A stretch of 34,441 nucleotides of DNA from assembly GCA_020349025.1 (NCBI GenBank), contig CP070763.1, positions 3,138,585 through 3,173,025 on the forward strand, given 5' to 3'. Below, piece after piece: positions 23,107-31,710 of the stretch. Positions within the stretch are counted from its first letter, which is position 1. Each line of letters opens with the position of its first letter. The notes beneath the pieces are model-generated. The model saw only the letters and a program-made list of their open reading frames with translations, searched no databases and was not told the origin of the DNA. Source of the DNA: Candidatus Latescibacterota bacterium. Lineage in GTDB: Bacteria > Krumholzibacteriota > Krumholzibacteriia > G020349025. A program made the translations under genes and the position numbers.

Positions 23107-26100
23107 ATGATCGGGACGCAGATCTCCCACTTCAAGATTCTCTCCCAAATAGGTGCCGGCGGCATGGGCGTGGTGTATCGCGCCGAGGATCTCGACCTCG
23201 GGCGCGTCGTCGCGCTCAAGGTGCTCCCCCCCCACCTCGTCGGGAACGAAGACCGGCGCGCGCGCTTCGTCTCCGAAGCGAGAACCGCTGCGGCCGTGAC
23301 GCACGCCAACATCGGCACGATCCACGAGATCGGCGAGGCGGAAGGCATCACCTACATCGCCATGGAGCTGGTGGAGGGGCGCACGCTGCGGGAGCTGATC
23401 GACGATTCCGGTCTGACCCTGCGCGAGGCGCTGCGCTATGCCGCCGAGACGGCCGAGGGTCTCGCAGCGGCGCACCAGGCGGGCATCGCGCACCGCGACC
23501 TCAAGCCGGACAACATCGTCATCTCCAACGACGGGCACGTGAAGATCCTCGACTTCGGCCTGGCGCGCCTGCTCGAGCAGAACGGCGCGCCGCCACACCG
23601 CGCGACACCCGTCGACACCGCCGCGAGCGACGCCGGCGAAGGCGAGGTTCCGTACGACAAGGCGGCCACGATCCCGGTGGGCGACGAAAAGGTGCTTGGA
23701 ACTCCCGCCTACATGTCCCCGGAGCAGGCGCGTGGTCGCGACGTCGACTTCCGCACCGACATCTTCTCCTTCGGGTGCACGCTGTACGAAATGGTGACGG
23801 GCCAACCGGCGTTCGGCGGGCCGACGACGAAGAGCACGATCACCGACATCATCAATCGGGAGCCGGTCGCGCCGAGCAGCTTGAATCCCGACCTGCCCTC
23901 GTCGGTGCAGTGGATTCTCGACAAGTGTCTGGAGAAGGATCCGAACCGGCGCTACCAGGACACTCGCGATCTGGTCGTCGATCTGCGCCACCTCTACCCC
24001 GACACCGGGACGGAGTCGATCTCGCGCGAGAACGATCCCTGGCGGACGACGTCGGGGCCGTACCCGCCGGGCCGCGTGCGCCAGCGCCGCAAGCGAGTGT
24101 TCACGGGCGCCGCCGTCGTGCTGATCCTCCTCGCGGGTGCCGTCGCGCTGCGGCTCTTCCGCGGCGAGTCACTCGTCGTGCCGCCCGCGAAGGCGAACTC
24201 GCTCGCGGTCTTCTCCTTCTCGAACCTGTCCGACCCGGACGACTCGGAGCGCCTGGGTGAGATCCTGCAGGAGCTTCTGATCACCAACCTTTCCGGTCTG
24301 GATCCGATGCGCGTCTTCAGCAGCCAACGCCTCTCCGACATCGAGCACCAGCTGGCGGGACGCGGCGACGCCAGCGGCGGCGGCTCGCCCAGCGCCGTCG
24401 CACAGTACGCGGGCGCGCAGTCGATGCTGACGGGATCGCTCACCCAGCTCGGCGAGCGTTGGATCCTGACCGCGCAGCTCACCGACGTCGAGAGCGGCAT
24501 CGTTCTGCGCTCGAAGAAGATGGAGGGGGAAGACCTCTACGCCCTGGTGGACCAGATCACGGCGGAAATGCAGGGGGAGTTCTCCGTCGAAGCACCCATC
24601 GACGTCGCCGATCGCTCCATCAAGCAGAAGACCAGCACCTCGATGGAAGCGTACAAGCACTACCTCGGCGGCAAGGACCACCTGGACGCCAACCAGTTCA
24701 GCGAGGCGGTTCTCGAGCTCACTCAAGCGGTCGAGATCGACCCGGAGTTCGGCCAGGCTTTCTACGTCCTCGGAATCGCCACCTGGTGGTTCTACGGCGA
24801 CACCGGCGCCGGGCGCGAGCACCTCGTACACCTTCTCGAGAACGACCTCTTCGCCTCGTCCAAGGAGAGGGAGATGGCCGAAGGGATGCTGCTCGTGGTG
24901 GACAACAAGTGGAGCGAGGCGATCCCCGTCTTCGCGGAGCTGGCGAAAAAGTACCCTGACGAGAAGTACGTGTGGTACGGACTCGGCGAGGCGCAGTACC
25001 ACTACGAAGGCGAAAGCTTGCAGAGCGCTGCAGGTGTCTCCTTCGAGAAGGCTGCGGCTCTTGACCCCCACTTCCTTCTCCCCTACAGGCACATCTTCGA
25101 CATCGCCTGGAAGGAGGAGCGCTTCGACGATGCCATTGCACGTGCCGACCGGCTGATCGAGCTCGATCCGGACAACCCGCTCTGGCATCGTTACAAGGTG
25201 GCCTCGGTGGCCTTCAGCGGCGACATCGAAGGCACCGAGGCGCTCATGGAAGACGCATTGAAGGTCAACGACACGGCGGAAGATCGGCGCGAGCTGTACG
25301 AGCTGGTGGCGATCTCGTTCGCTCACCTCGGGTACGACCCACTCGCGGAGCGCTACGTCGAGATGGCACTCGAGGCGGATCCGGGACACGACGAGCCGGT
25401 CCTCGTGCGCATGCTCCTCGGCTCGCTCGAGAAGCAGAAGAAGTACGACGAGTACGAGCAGCGCGTGCTCGAGCTCGTGGAGGAGAATCCGGAGAAGAGT
25501 CCCTATCGTGCCAACCTGCTCGAGGTGCAGTTCGCCAAGCACGACTTCGACGGGGCGATGGGGCTCGCGCGTGAGATTTGTGCGGACGATCCGGACAACC
25601 CCACCTGGTACTACTATCTCGCCGTCGCCACGATCCTCGCCGGCAAGGAGGAGCAGCTCGACGACGTGATCGCCATGGCGCGTCGTCGCAACCCGTCGGC
25701 GGACGAAGAGCGCCGGCTCCTCGGGTGGATTGCGCGCGGCTACGCCGACGTCGGCAATTACAACCTGGCACGCAGCTACTTCGACAGAGCCATGCAGGTG
25801 CAGCCCGACCAGGAGTTCGCGCAGGAGTACGCCGCGATCGGCTACACGGAGATGCGCCGGGGTCGCTACCACGAGGCGGAGCGCTGGTTCCAGCGTGCGC
25901 ACGAGGTCGCACCGAACAACCCCGGGCCCGCCTTCAACCTGGCGCTGCTCGACGTCGAGCGTGGCGAGGTGGAGCGCGCCATGAAGCACTTCGAGGAGGC
26001 GATGCGGCTCCTGCCCCCGAGCAAGCTCTTCCCCTTCTACGCCGCCAGCTTGAACATCTTCACCGGCAACATGGAGGCGGTGGGGCAGATGCTCACGCCG

Positions 26101-26862
26101 GAGAAGGCGAGCCTCGCCGCCGAGTATCAGAAGTGGGACGTGCTGTTCAACGAGCCGGGGAAGATCCCCCTCGGGATCGCGTGGGCGTACCTCCTGGCGG
26201 GTCACTACGACGAGGCGATCGTCACCTTCGAGCACGGTCTGGGTCACGAGCTCGGCAAGCGCGATCCGGCGGCGCACAAGGGCCTGGGGTGGACTTATTT
26301 GAATCGCGGCGAGTACAAGCGCGCCGAGCAGGTCTTCCGGGCCGGTCTCGACGTGGGCTACGCGCACGGAGGCCTGCTGCGCGGGCTCGGGATCGCAAGG
26401 CTGCTGCAGGACGACGGCGCGGCGGCGGAGCACTACGCGCGTCGTGCAATCGCCGAGGACCACCCGCACGTCGACAACCTGCGTTTGCTCGGATTCGCCC
26501 TGGCGCAGCAGAATCGCGCCGCCGAGGCACTCGCGATCGCCGAGCGCACGGTGGCGATGGACTCGAGCCGCACCAGCCTCGAGCTGCTCGCGTGGGTTCT
26601 CGTGCAAGGCGATCTGGACATCGAGCGTGGCATCGAGGTCGCGAAGCGGGCGCAGGAGCTCCCCACGAGCTTCATCGACGTGGAGAAATCACTGCCCCAC
26701 CGCGCCTGCGCCGACCACAGCCTCGGCCTCGCCTACATGAAGCTCGGCAAGCGCGAACGCGCGACGCACCACCTCGAGAAAGCGTCGAAGATCCAGCCGA
26801 ATCGGGCCTGCATCCACGACGACCTGCAGCAGAGCCACTCCGTACCGAGCGGTACGCACTGA
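23107..26862 (+). CDS. Transmembrane Ser/Thr protein kinase with TolB-like and TPR extracytoplasmic region
   Basis: 1251 residues starting at ATG 23107, where the family opening MIGTQISHFKIL begins. The preceding Shine-Dalgarno is weak (GGGTGGG). The Hanks-type kinase domain (~5-290) has the glycine loop GAGGMGVVY, Lys38 in VALKV, HRDLKPDN (129-136), DFG (149-151) and TPAYMSPEQ, so it is expected to be active. The segment between DFG and SPEQ carries an extra ~40 residues rich in Pro, Ala and acidic residues. One membrane helix lies at ~331-351. A TolB-N/FlgO-like domain follows (SLAVFSFSNLSDPDDSERLGEILQELL, ~365-490), and about 700 residues of TPR-like helical repeats run to the C-terminus, probably outside the inner membrane. 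Such kinases phosphorylate cytoplasmic targets in response to an outside signal; ligand and targets are unknown. Confidence 0.92.
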   Translation: MIGTQISHFKILSQIGAGGMGVVYRAEDLDLGRVVALKVLPPHLVGNEDRRARFVSEARTAAAVTHANIGTIHEIGEAEGITYIAMELVEGRTLRELIDDSGLTLREALRYAAETAEGLAAAHQAGIAHRDLKPDNIVISNDGHVKILDFGLARLLEQNGAPPHRATPVDTAASDAGEGEVPYDKAATIPVGDEKVLGTPAYMSPEQARGRDVDFRTDIFSFGCTLYEMVTGQPAFGGPTTKSTITDIINREPVAPSSLNPDLPSSVQWILDKCLEKDPNRRYQDTRDLVVDLRHLYPDTGTESISRENDPWRTTSGPYPPGRVRQRRKRVFTGAAVVLILLAGAVALRLFRGESLVVPPAKANSLAVFSFSNLSDPDDSERLGEILQELLITNLSGLDPMRVFSSQRLSDIEHQLAGRGDASGGGSPSAVAQYAGAQSMLTGSLTQLGERWILTAQLTDVESGIVLRSKKMEGEDLYALVDQITAEMQGEFSVEAPIDVADRSIKQKTSTSMEAYKHYLGGKDHLDANQFSEAVLELTQAVEIDPEFGQAFYVLGIATWWFYGDTGAGREHLVHLLENDLFASSKEREMAEGMLLVVDNKWSEAIPVFAELAKKYPDEKYVWYGLGEAQYHYEGESLQSAAGVSFEKAAALDPHFLLPYRHIFDIAWKEERFDDAIARADRLIELDPDNPLWHRYKVASVAFSGDIEGTEALMEDALKVNDTAEDRRELYELVAISFAHLGYDPLAERYVEMALEADPGHDEPVLVRMLLGSLEKQKKYDEYEQRVLELVEENPEKSPYRANLLEVQFAKHDFDGAMGLAREICADDPDNPTWYYYLAVATILAGKEEQLDDVIAMARRRNPSADEERRLLGWIARGYADVGNYNLARSYFDRAMQVQPDQEFAQEYAAIGYTEMRRGRYHEAERWFQRAHEVAPNNPGPAFNLALLDVERGEVERAMKHFEEAMRLLPPSKLFPFYAASLNIFTGNMEAVGQMLTPEKASLAAEYQKWDVLFNEPGKIPLGIAWAYLLAGHYDEAIVTFEHGLGHELGKRDPAAHKGLGWTYLNRGEYKRAEQVFRAGLDVGYAHGGLLRGLGIARLLQDDGAAAEHYARRAIAEDHPHVDNLRLLGFALAQQNRAAEALAIAERTVAMDSSRTSLELLAWVLVQGDLDIERGIEVAKRAQELPTSFIDVEKSLPHRACADHSLGLAYMKLGKRERATHHLEKASKIQPNRACIHDDLQQSHSVPSGTH

Positions 26863-26883
26863 CACGCGGCGGTGGACAGCGCA

Positions 26884-26909
26884 GCTCGGCTCCCCTATCC
26901 TGAGCGAGC
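26884..26909 (+). terminator. Hairpin downstream of the kinase gene
   Basis: GCTC-g-GCTC, a 9-base loop, then GAGC-GAGC: an 8-bp stem with one bulged G, 22 bases past the kinase stop. No T-run follows, so intrinsic termination is uncertain. Confidence 0.3.
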
Positions 26910-26962
26910 ACCCAGAAAGACAAACCGAAACCAGGCTCGGCCCCGGGGTCCTTTCGTTTCTC

Positions 26963-28945
26963 ATGCGCCGACCCGTCCTCGCATCCACATCTGTCGCCAC
27001 CGTCGGCGTGCTCCTTCTCGCCGCGGGACCGGCGCTCTCGCAAGACTCGATGGGTCTCGAGAGGTCGCGTCCGCCTAGCGGCGTCGACCTGCGTCTGCAC
27101 GACGAGCTCCGCAGCTATGACGGCAGCGGCAACAACCCCACCCACCCGGAGTGGGGCCGCGCCGACATCCCGCTTCTGCGTCACATGGTCGAGCCGCACT
27201 ACGCCGATGGGACCGGGACGCCGGACGTTGCGAACATGCCGAGCGCACGCGCCGTGAGCAACGCCGTGGTGGCGCAGCCCGCAGCGATCGCGAACGAGGT
27301 CGGCGTCAACGATCTCTTCTGGCAGTGGGGCCAGTTCCTCGACCACGACCTGGACCTGACCCCCGCCATGGTGCCGTCCGAGCGGTTCGACATTCCGGTG
27401 CCGGCGGGCGACGCGGAATTCGATCCCTCCGGTAGCGGCGGCGTGTGGATCCCGTTGGAGCGCTCCATCTACTCGATGGTGGACGGCGTGCGCCAACAGA
27501 TGAACGAGATCACGGCCTACATCGACGCGGGCAACGTCTACGGATCGAATGCGGCGCGCGCACGCGAGCTGCGCACGCTGGACGGCAGCGGGCGACTGAA
27601 GACGAGCGCGGGTCGCTTGCTGCCGTACAACGTGAGCGGCTACCCCAACGCGCCGAGCGCCGATCCCGGCTTCTTCCTGGCGGGAGACGTGCGCGCCAAC
27701 GAGCAGGTGGGGCTGACCGCGCTGCACACGCTCTTCGTGCGCGAGCACAACTGGGTCGCCAATCGCCTGCATCGTCAGGCCCCCCATTGGAGCGGGGATC
27801 AGCTCTATCAGATGGCGCGCGCCATCGTCGGCGCCGAAATCCAGGTGATCACCTACCAGGAGTTCCTGCCACTCCTCCTCGGGCCGGATGCAATGGCTCC
27901 CTATGGCGGCTACCGCACGGACGTGAACCCGGGCATCGACAACGCCTTCTCCAGCGCGGCGTATCGACTGGGACACAGCATGGTCTCGGACGTGCTCCTA
28001 CGCTTGAAGCACAACGGGGAGCCGATTGCGGATGGCAACCTGCCGCTGGCGCAATCCTTCTTCGCGCCGGAGAAGATCCACTCCGCGGGCGGCATCGAAC
28101 CCATTCTGCGCGGCTTGGCGACGCAGCGCGCGCAGGAGATCGACGCTTTCATCGTCGACGGCTTGCGCAACTTCCTCTTCGGGGAGCCGGGTGCGGGCGG
28201 CTTCGACCTGGCGGCGCTCAACATCCAGCGCGGTCGCGATCATGGCATGAAGCGCTACAACGATTGCCGGCGTGCCCTCGGTCTGGCGCCGTGCACGAGC
28301 TTCGCCGATGTCTCGAGCGACGCCGAGATCCAGAGCCGCTTGGCGGCGATCTACGCCGACGTCGACGAGATCGATCTGTGGGTGGGGGGTCTGGCGGAGG
28401 ATCATCTTCCGGGCGCCATGGTCGGCGAGCTCTTCCACGCCATCCTGAGCGATCAGTTCGAACGCCTGCGTGCAGGAGACCGCTTCTGGTACGCGAACGA
28501 TTTCCAACCGTGGATGGTGCGTTGGCTGGAGGGGCAGACCCTGGCCGCGATCATCCGGCGCAACACGAGCATCGGCAAGGAGATCCAGAACGCCGCGCTC
28601 GTCGCACCGCCGGCGCAGCTGGCGCAGCTGCAGTCGCCGCAAACGAGTCCCGACGTCGAGTCGACGGCGCGGAGCGAATGGGGCGAGGCCTACCCGAACC
28701 CGGCGCGCGTCGGCTCCGGCGTGTGGTTGGAGCTTCCGGCAGCGCTGCGCGGTGCATCGTTCGAGGTGGGAATCTACGACGTCCGAGGGCGCCGCGTGCG
28801 CGAGCTGCGCTCCGCCACCGCGGGCGACGCCATCTACTGGGACGGTCGCACCGCAACTGCGCGCCCTGCGCAGTCGGGCGTCTACTTCATGCGCGTCCGC
28901 GTCGGCCAGAGCGCGTTGCAGCGCCGCATCCTTCTCATCGATTGA
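26963..28945 (+). CDS. Secreted animal-type haem peroxidase with FlgD-like C-terminal domain
   Basis: 660 residues from ATG 26963; no clear Shine-Dalgarno. Signal peptide: MRRP, hydrophobic ~11-24, ALSQ. The An_peroxidase domain (~40-545) keeps the myeloperoxidase landmarks: Gln124-x-x-Asp127-His128-Asp129 (distal His, haem-ester Asp and calcium Asp), Arg244 and Glu247 in DVRANEQ (catalytic Arg and second haem ester), proximal His338 in YRLGHS, and Asn420 in ALNIQRGRDHG. The calcium loop is TAYIDAGNVYGSN. The residue after Glu247 is Gln, so the Met-sulfonium bond unique to myeloperoxidase is absent. Residues ~573-660 (EAYPNP...IYDVRGRRV...WDGR...SGVYFMRV) form a FlgD-like/T9SS-style domain typical of secreted FCB-group proteins. 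The likely activity is peroxide-driven oxidation outside the cell; substrate unknown. Confidence 0.92.
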   Translation: MRRPVLASTSVATVGVLLLAAGPALSQDSMGLERSRPPSGVDLRLHDELRSYDGSGNNPTHPEWGRADIPLLRHMVEPHYADGTGTPDVANMPSARAVSNAVVAQPAAIANEVGVNDLFWQWGQFLDHDLDLTPAMVPSERFDIPVPAGDAEFDPSGSGGVWIPLERSIYSMVDGVRQQMNEITAYIDAGNVYGSNAARARELRTLDGSGRLKTSAGRLLPYNVSGYPNAPSADPGFFLAGDVRANEQVGLTALHTLFVREHNWVANRLHRQAPHWSGDQLYQMARAIVGAEIQVITYQEFLPLLLGPDAMAPYGGYRTDVNPGIDNAFSSAAYRLGHSMVSDVLLRLKHNGEPIADGNLPLAQSFFAPEKIHSAGGIEPILRGLATQRAQEIDAFIVDGLRNFLFGEPGAGGFDLAALNIQRGRDHGMKRYNDCRRALGLAPCTSFADVSSDAEIQSRLAAIYADVDEIDLWVGGLAEDHLPGAMVGELFHAILSDQFERLRAGDRFWYANDFQPWMVRWLEGQTLAAIIRRNTSIGKEIQNAALVAPPAQLAQLQSPQTSPDVESTARSEWGEAYPNPARVGSGVWLELPAALRGASFEVGIYDVRGRRVRELRSATAGDAIYWDGRTATARPAQSGVYFMRVRVGQSALQRRILLID

Positions 28946-28967
28946 GCCTTCTCGACCGAGCCGAGGA

Positions 28968-31697
28968 TCACTCCGGAAGCCGGTACGCCTCGGGCGCCGG
29001 GTGCAGCGGACGGTTGAGCCAGAGCGGGCGGCGCAAGCTGCCGGGACCGGGCGCGGGTCGCGTCAGGTCGAGCCACTCCTGGAAGACTTCGCGCGACCTG
29101 TTCGTGTCCACGAAGATGTCGCCGTAGCGGTCTTCGGGCCGCGCCCGCGTGACGCGCACGACCTGATGCCAGCAGTGCATGCCGCTCACGGGGTCGGGCT
29201 GCACCGGGAAGGTCAGGTTCTGGTTCACTCCCGTTTCCTGCCACCAGATGCGGGAGGTGTCGGGGTCGTCGCTCTTGAACGCTCCGACGCCGGCCTTTTG
29301 ACGCAAGAGGAAGGTGCCGTTCCCGCGCTCCATCTGCACGAAGGAGGTGCACTGCCGTTCGCCTCCCACCTCGCGGTGCAGGCGCCACCGCCCCACGTGG
29401 TGCGAGCAAGCGACGACGCCCGGGTGGATTCCTTCCGTCACCCAGACGCGCAGCACGAAGTAGCCGATGCGTGTTTCGACGCGCGCGAGGGAGCCGGTGT
29501 CGACGCCGATACGCACGGCATCGCGTGGATGCACCCATAGCGGATTCGTGTGCGAAATCTCCTGCAGCCACTTCGAATTGCCGGAGCGCGTGTGGATGAG
29601 CGTCGGCAAGCGAAAGGTGGGAAGAAGCGTCATCTCCTCTTCCTTCAGTTTGCTCCAGTGCACGTGTGAGCGGATGTAACCCGGCAGCGCATTGTCGCCG
29701 AAGCCCCAGTCGACGAGCGTCGGCGAATGCAGCTCCAGCTTGCGGCTGGGCGTCTTGAATCCCTGGCGGCGCACGCCGGCCTGGTCCACGACACCCGGCT
29801 CGTCGTCCGCAACCGGCTGCGCGTAGCGTTCCTGTCCGGCGTACGGCACCTCGAAGGCGCCGTAGCGTCGCATGTACTCGAGAGGCGTCATCCCCTCCTG
29901 CTGCGCCGCCGCGGGCAAACCGGGCACGGCGTGGTCGAACAGGTCCGCAAAGTATTCGTCGAGCGACACCGGCCGGCCCGGGTCCTCCTTCGACTCGAAG
30001 TAGCGGAAGATGCCGCGGCTGCCGTCGGGATCGATCTCGCGCGTGAGCGCGATCCAGAACTCCGCCTCCTCCCAGACCTCGCCCGGGTTGCAGCCGAGCG
30101 TCGTCGCGGGCTGCTCGCCGTTGCGCCGACGGCGTTCGCGCTCCACCGGCTGGCGGAAGCCGATCCATGTGCCCGCGTGCGTTTCCTGGCTCATGACGTC
30201 GTGCCTCTCCGGTGCGAGCCCGGTCGGGAGCACGTAGTCGGCCCACTGTGCGGTCTCCGACCAGATTGGAGTCAGCGCCACGTGGCAACCCACGCGCTCT
30301 TCATCCTCCAGCATCTCGATCCAGGAGCAGCCATCCGGGTTGGTCCACACCGGGTTGTAGACACGCGTGAAGTAGACGTCGAGACGCGCTTGCTGACGGC
30401 GCAGCAGATGTGGCAGGAGAAAGCTCATTTCGTAGTGGCTGAGCGGATACTCGCGCGGCCAGATCAGCTCGTTCCAGCGTTGCAGCGTGGGCGGGTTCAT
30501 GCTCGGTTTCGGTACGAACTTGTCCCAGGAGTTCGGATTGACGCTACCCGGCCGTCCGATGCTTCCGGTGAGCGCGTGCAACAGCACGAGCGCGCGTGCC
30601 ACCTGCCAGCCGCCGAGATTGCCGCTGGCGCTGTTGCGCCACAGATGGCTGGCGAAGCGTCCCCCGGCTGCCGCGATCGCGTCCGCAAGCTCGTGCACCG
30701 TGTGCGCGGTGATGCGACACTCCTTGGCGACGAACTCCGGCTTGAACTCGTCGTAGGTTGCGAGCAGCACCTCGGCAAAGCGCTCGAAGGTGCGCGGGCC
30801 CTGCGGATCGTGCGCCGCGAGGAACTCCTGCCAGTTCACCCATTCGCGCACGAAATCGCGATCCCAGCGCCCCGACGCGAGAAGCTCGCGCGCAACGCCG
30901 AGGAGCAGCGCCGCCTCGCTGCCGGGCCATGGGGAGATCCACAGGTCGGCATGCGTCGAGGTGTTGCTAAGGCGTGTGTCGACGACGGCAATGCGCGCGC
31001 CTCTTTGCTTCGCATCGATGATGCGCTGGGCGTGCGGATTGAAGTAGTGGCCCGTTTCGAGGTGCGCCGACAGAAGCAGGATGAAGCGCGTGTCGCTGTA
31101 ATCGGGCGACGGGCGGTCGGCCCCCATCCACAAGGCGTAGCCGAGCCGCGCCGAGGCGGAGCAGACGTTCGTGTGACTGTTGTGTCCGTCGATTCCCCAC
31201 GCCTGCAGCATGCGCGGGATGAAGTGGTCTTCACCCGGGCGCCCGACGTGGTACATGACGCCGTCTTGCCGTCCGGCGTCGAACGCGGCGCGAATGCGGT
31301 TGCCAATGTCCTGGAGCGCGTCCTGCCAGCGCACCGGCTCGAACTGACCGGAACCGCGCGGCCCGACGCGCTTGAGTGGCTGCAGGATGCGCTCGGGATC
31401 ACGCACCTGGTTGAGCGTCGCCGGACCTTTCGCACAGGTGCGGCCACGGCTTCCCGGATGCACCGGGTTGCCTTCGAAGCGCACGATCTCGCCGCTGTGC
31501 TTGTCGACGAACGTGAGGAGCCCGCACGCCGACTCGCAGTTGAAGCAGATGGTCGGGATGCACTGCATGGCGCGCTCGCGTCGCTGCGGCCACGCGCGCG
31601 CATCCAACTCGCGCCAGTCGTCCCAGCGCTCGGGCGGCGGCGCCGCGGGCAGCTCCCAGGGAGCACGGCGTGGGTCTTGTGGTGAAACTTCCGACAT
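28968..31697 (-). CDS. Molybdopterin oxidoreductase catalytic subunit (DMSO-reductase superfamily), no visible Tat signal
   Basis: 909 residues from ATG 31697, 13 bases after the stop of the FeS/NrfD gene. One [4Fe-4S] site at the N-terminus is formed by Cys51, Cys54, Cys58 and Cys88 (CFNCESACGL...RTCAKG). Cys179 in SHTNVCSAS is the probable Mo/W ligand. Cofactor-binding segments follow, including GWQVARALVLLHALTG, VYNPVWTNPD and WADYVLPTG, and the C-terminal molybdopterin dinucleotide-binding barrel contains THTNPLWVHPRDA-like sequence. No twin-arginine signal precedes the Fe-S motif, and neither does one in the partner, so the complex is expected to face the cytoplasm, as in SoeABC sulfite dehydrogenase. 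The substrate (sulfite, thiosulfate, polysulfide or other) cannot be told from sequence. Confidence 0.9.
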   Translation of the reverse strand: MSEVSPQDPRRAPWELPAAPPPERWDDWRELDARAWPQRRERAMQCIPTICFNCESACGLLTFVDKHSGEIVRFEGNPVHPGSRGRTCAKGPATLNQVRDPERILQPLKRVGPRGSGQFEPVRWQDALQDIGNRIRAAFDAGRQDGVMYHVGRPGEDHFIPRMLQAWGIDGHNSHTNVCSASARLGYALWMGADRPSPDYSDTRFILLLSAHLETGHYFNPHAQRIIDAKQRGARIAVVDTRLSNTSTHADLWISPWPGSEAALLLGVARELLASGRWDRDFVREWVNWQEFLAAHDPQGPRTFERFAEVLLATYDEFKPEFVAKECRITAHTVHELADAIAAAGGRFASHLWRNSASGNLGGWQVARALVLLHALTGSIGRPGSVNPNSWDKFVPKPSMNPPTLQRWNELIWPREYPLSHYEMSFLLPHLLRRQQARLDVYFTRVYNPVWTNPDGCSWIEMLEDEERVGCHVALTPIWSETAQWADYVLPTGLAPERHDVMSQETHAGTWIGFRQPVERERRRRNGEQPATTLGCNPGEVWEEAEFWIALTREIDPDGSRGIFRYFESKEDPGRPVSLDEYFADLFDHAVPGLPAAAQQEGMTPLEYMRRYGAFEVPYAGQERYAQPVADDEPGVVDQAGVRRQGFKTPSRKLELHSPTLVDWGFGDNALPGYIRSHVHWSKLKEEEMTLLPTFRLPTLIHTRSGNSKWLQEISHTNPLWVHPRDAVRIGVDTGSLARVETRIGYFVLRVWVTEGIHPGVVACSHHVGRWRLHREVGGERQCTSFVQMERGNGTFLLRQKAGVGAFKSDDPDTSRIWWQETGVNQNLTFPVQPDPVSGMHCWHQVVRVTRARPEDRYGDIFVDTNRSREVFQEWLDLTRPAPGPGSLRRPLWLNRPLHPAPEAYRLPE

Positions 31698-31710
31698 GCT
31701 CTTCGACCTT

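Noticed and set aside
24169..26607. Open frame of 812 codons on the minus strand opposite the kinase
   Set aside because: Antisense shadow: low-complexity Arg/Leu/Val/Glu-rich product without recognisable domains, opposite a gene with clear kinase and TPR content.
29727..31685. 652-codon plus-strand open frame opposite the molybdoenzyme gene
   Set aside because: Shadow of the minus-strand gene; no domain, unlike the minus-strand frame with its Fe-S and molybdopterin motifs.
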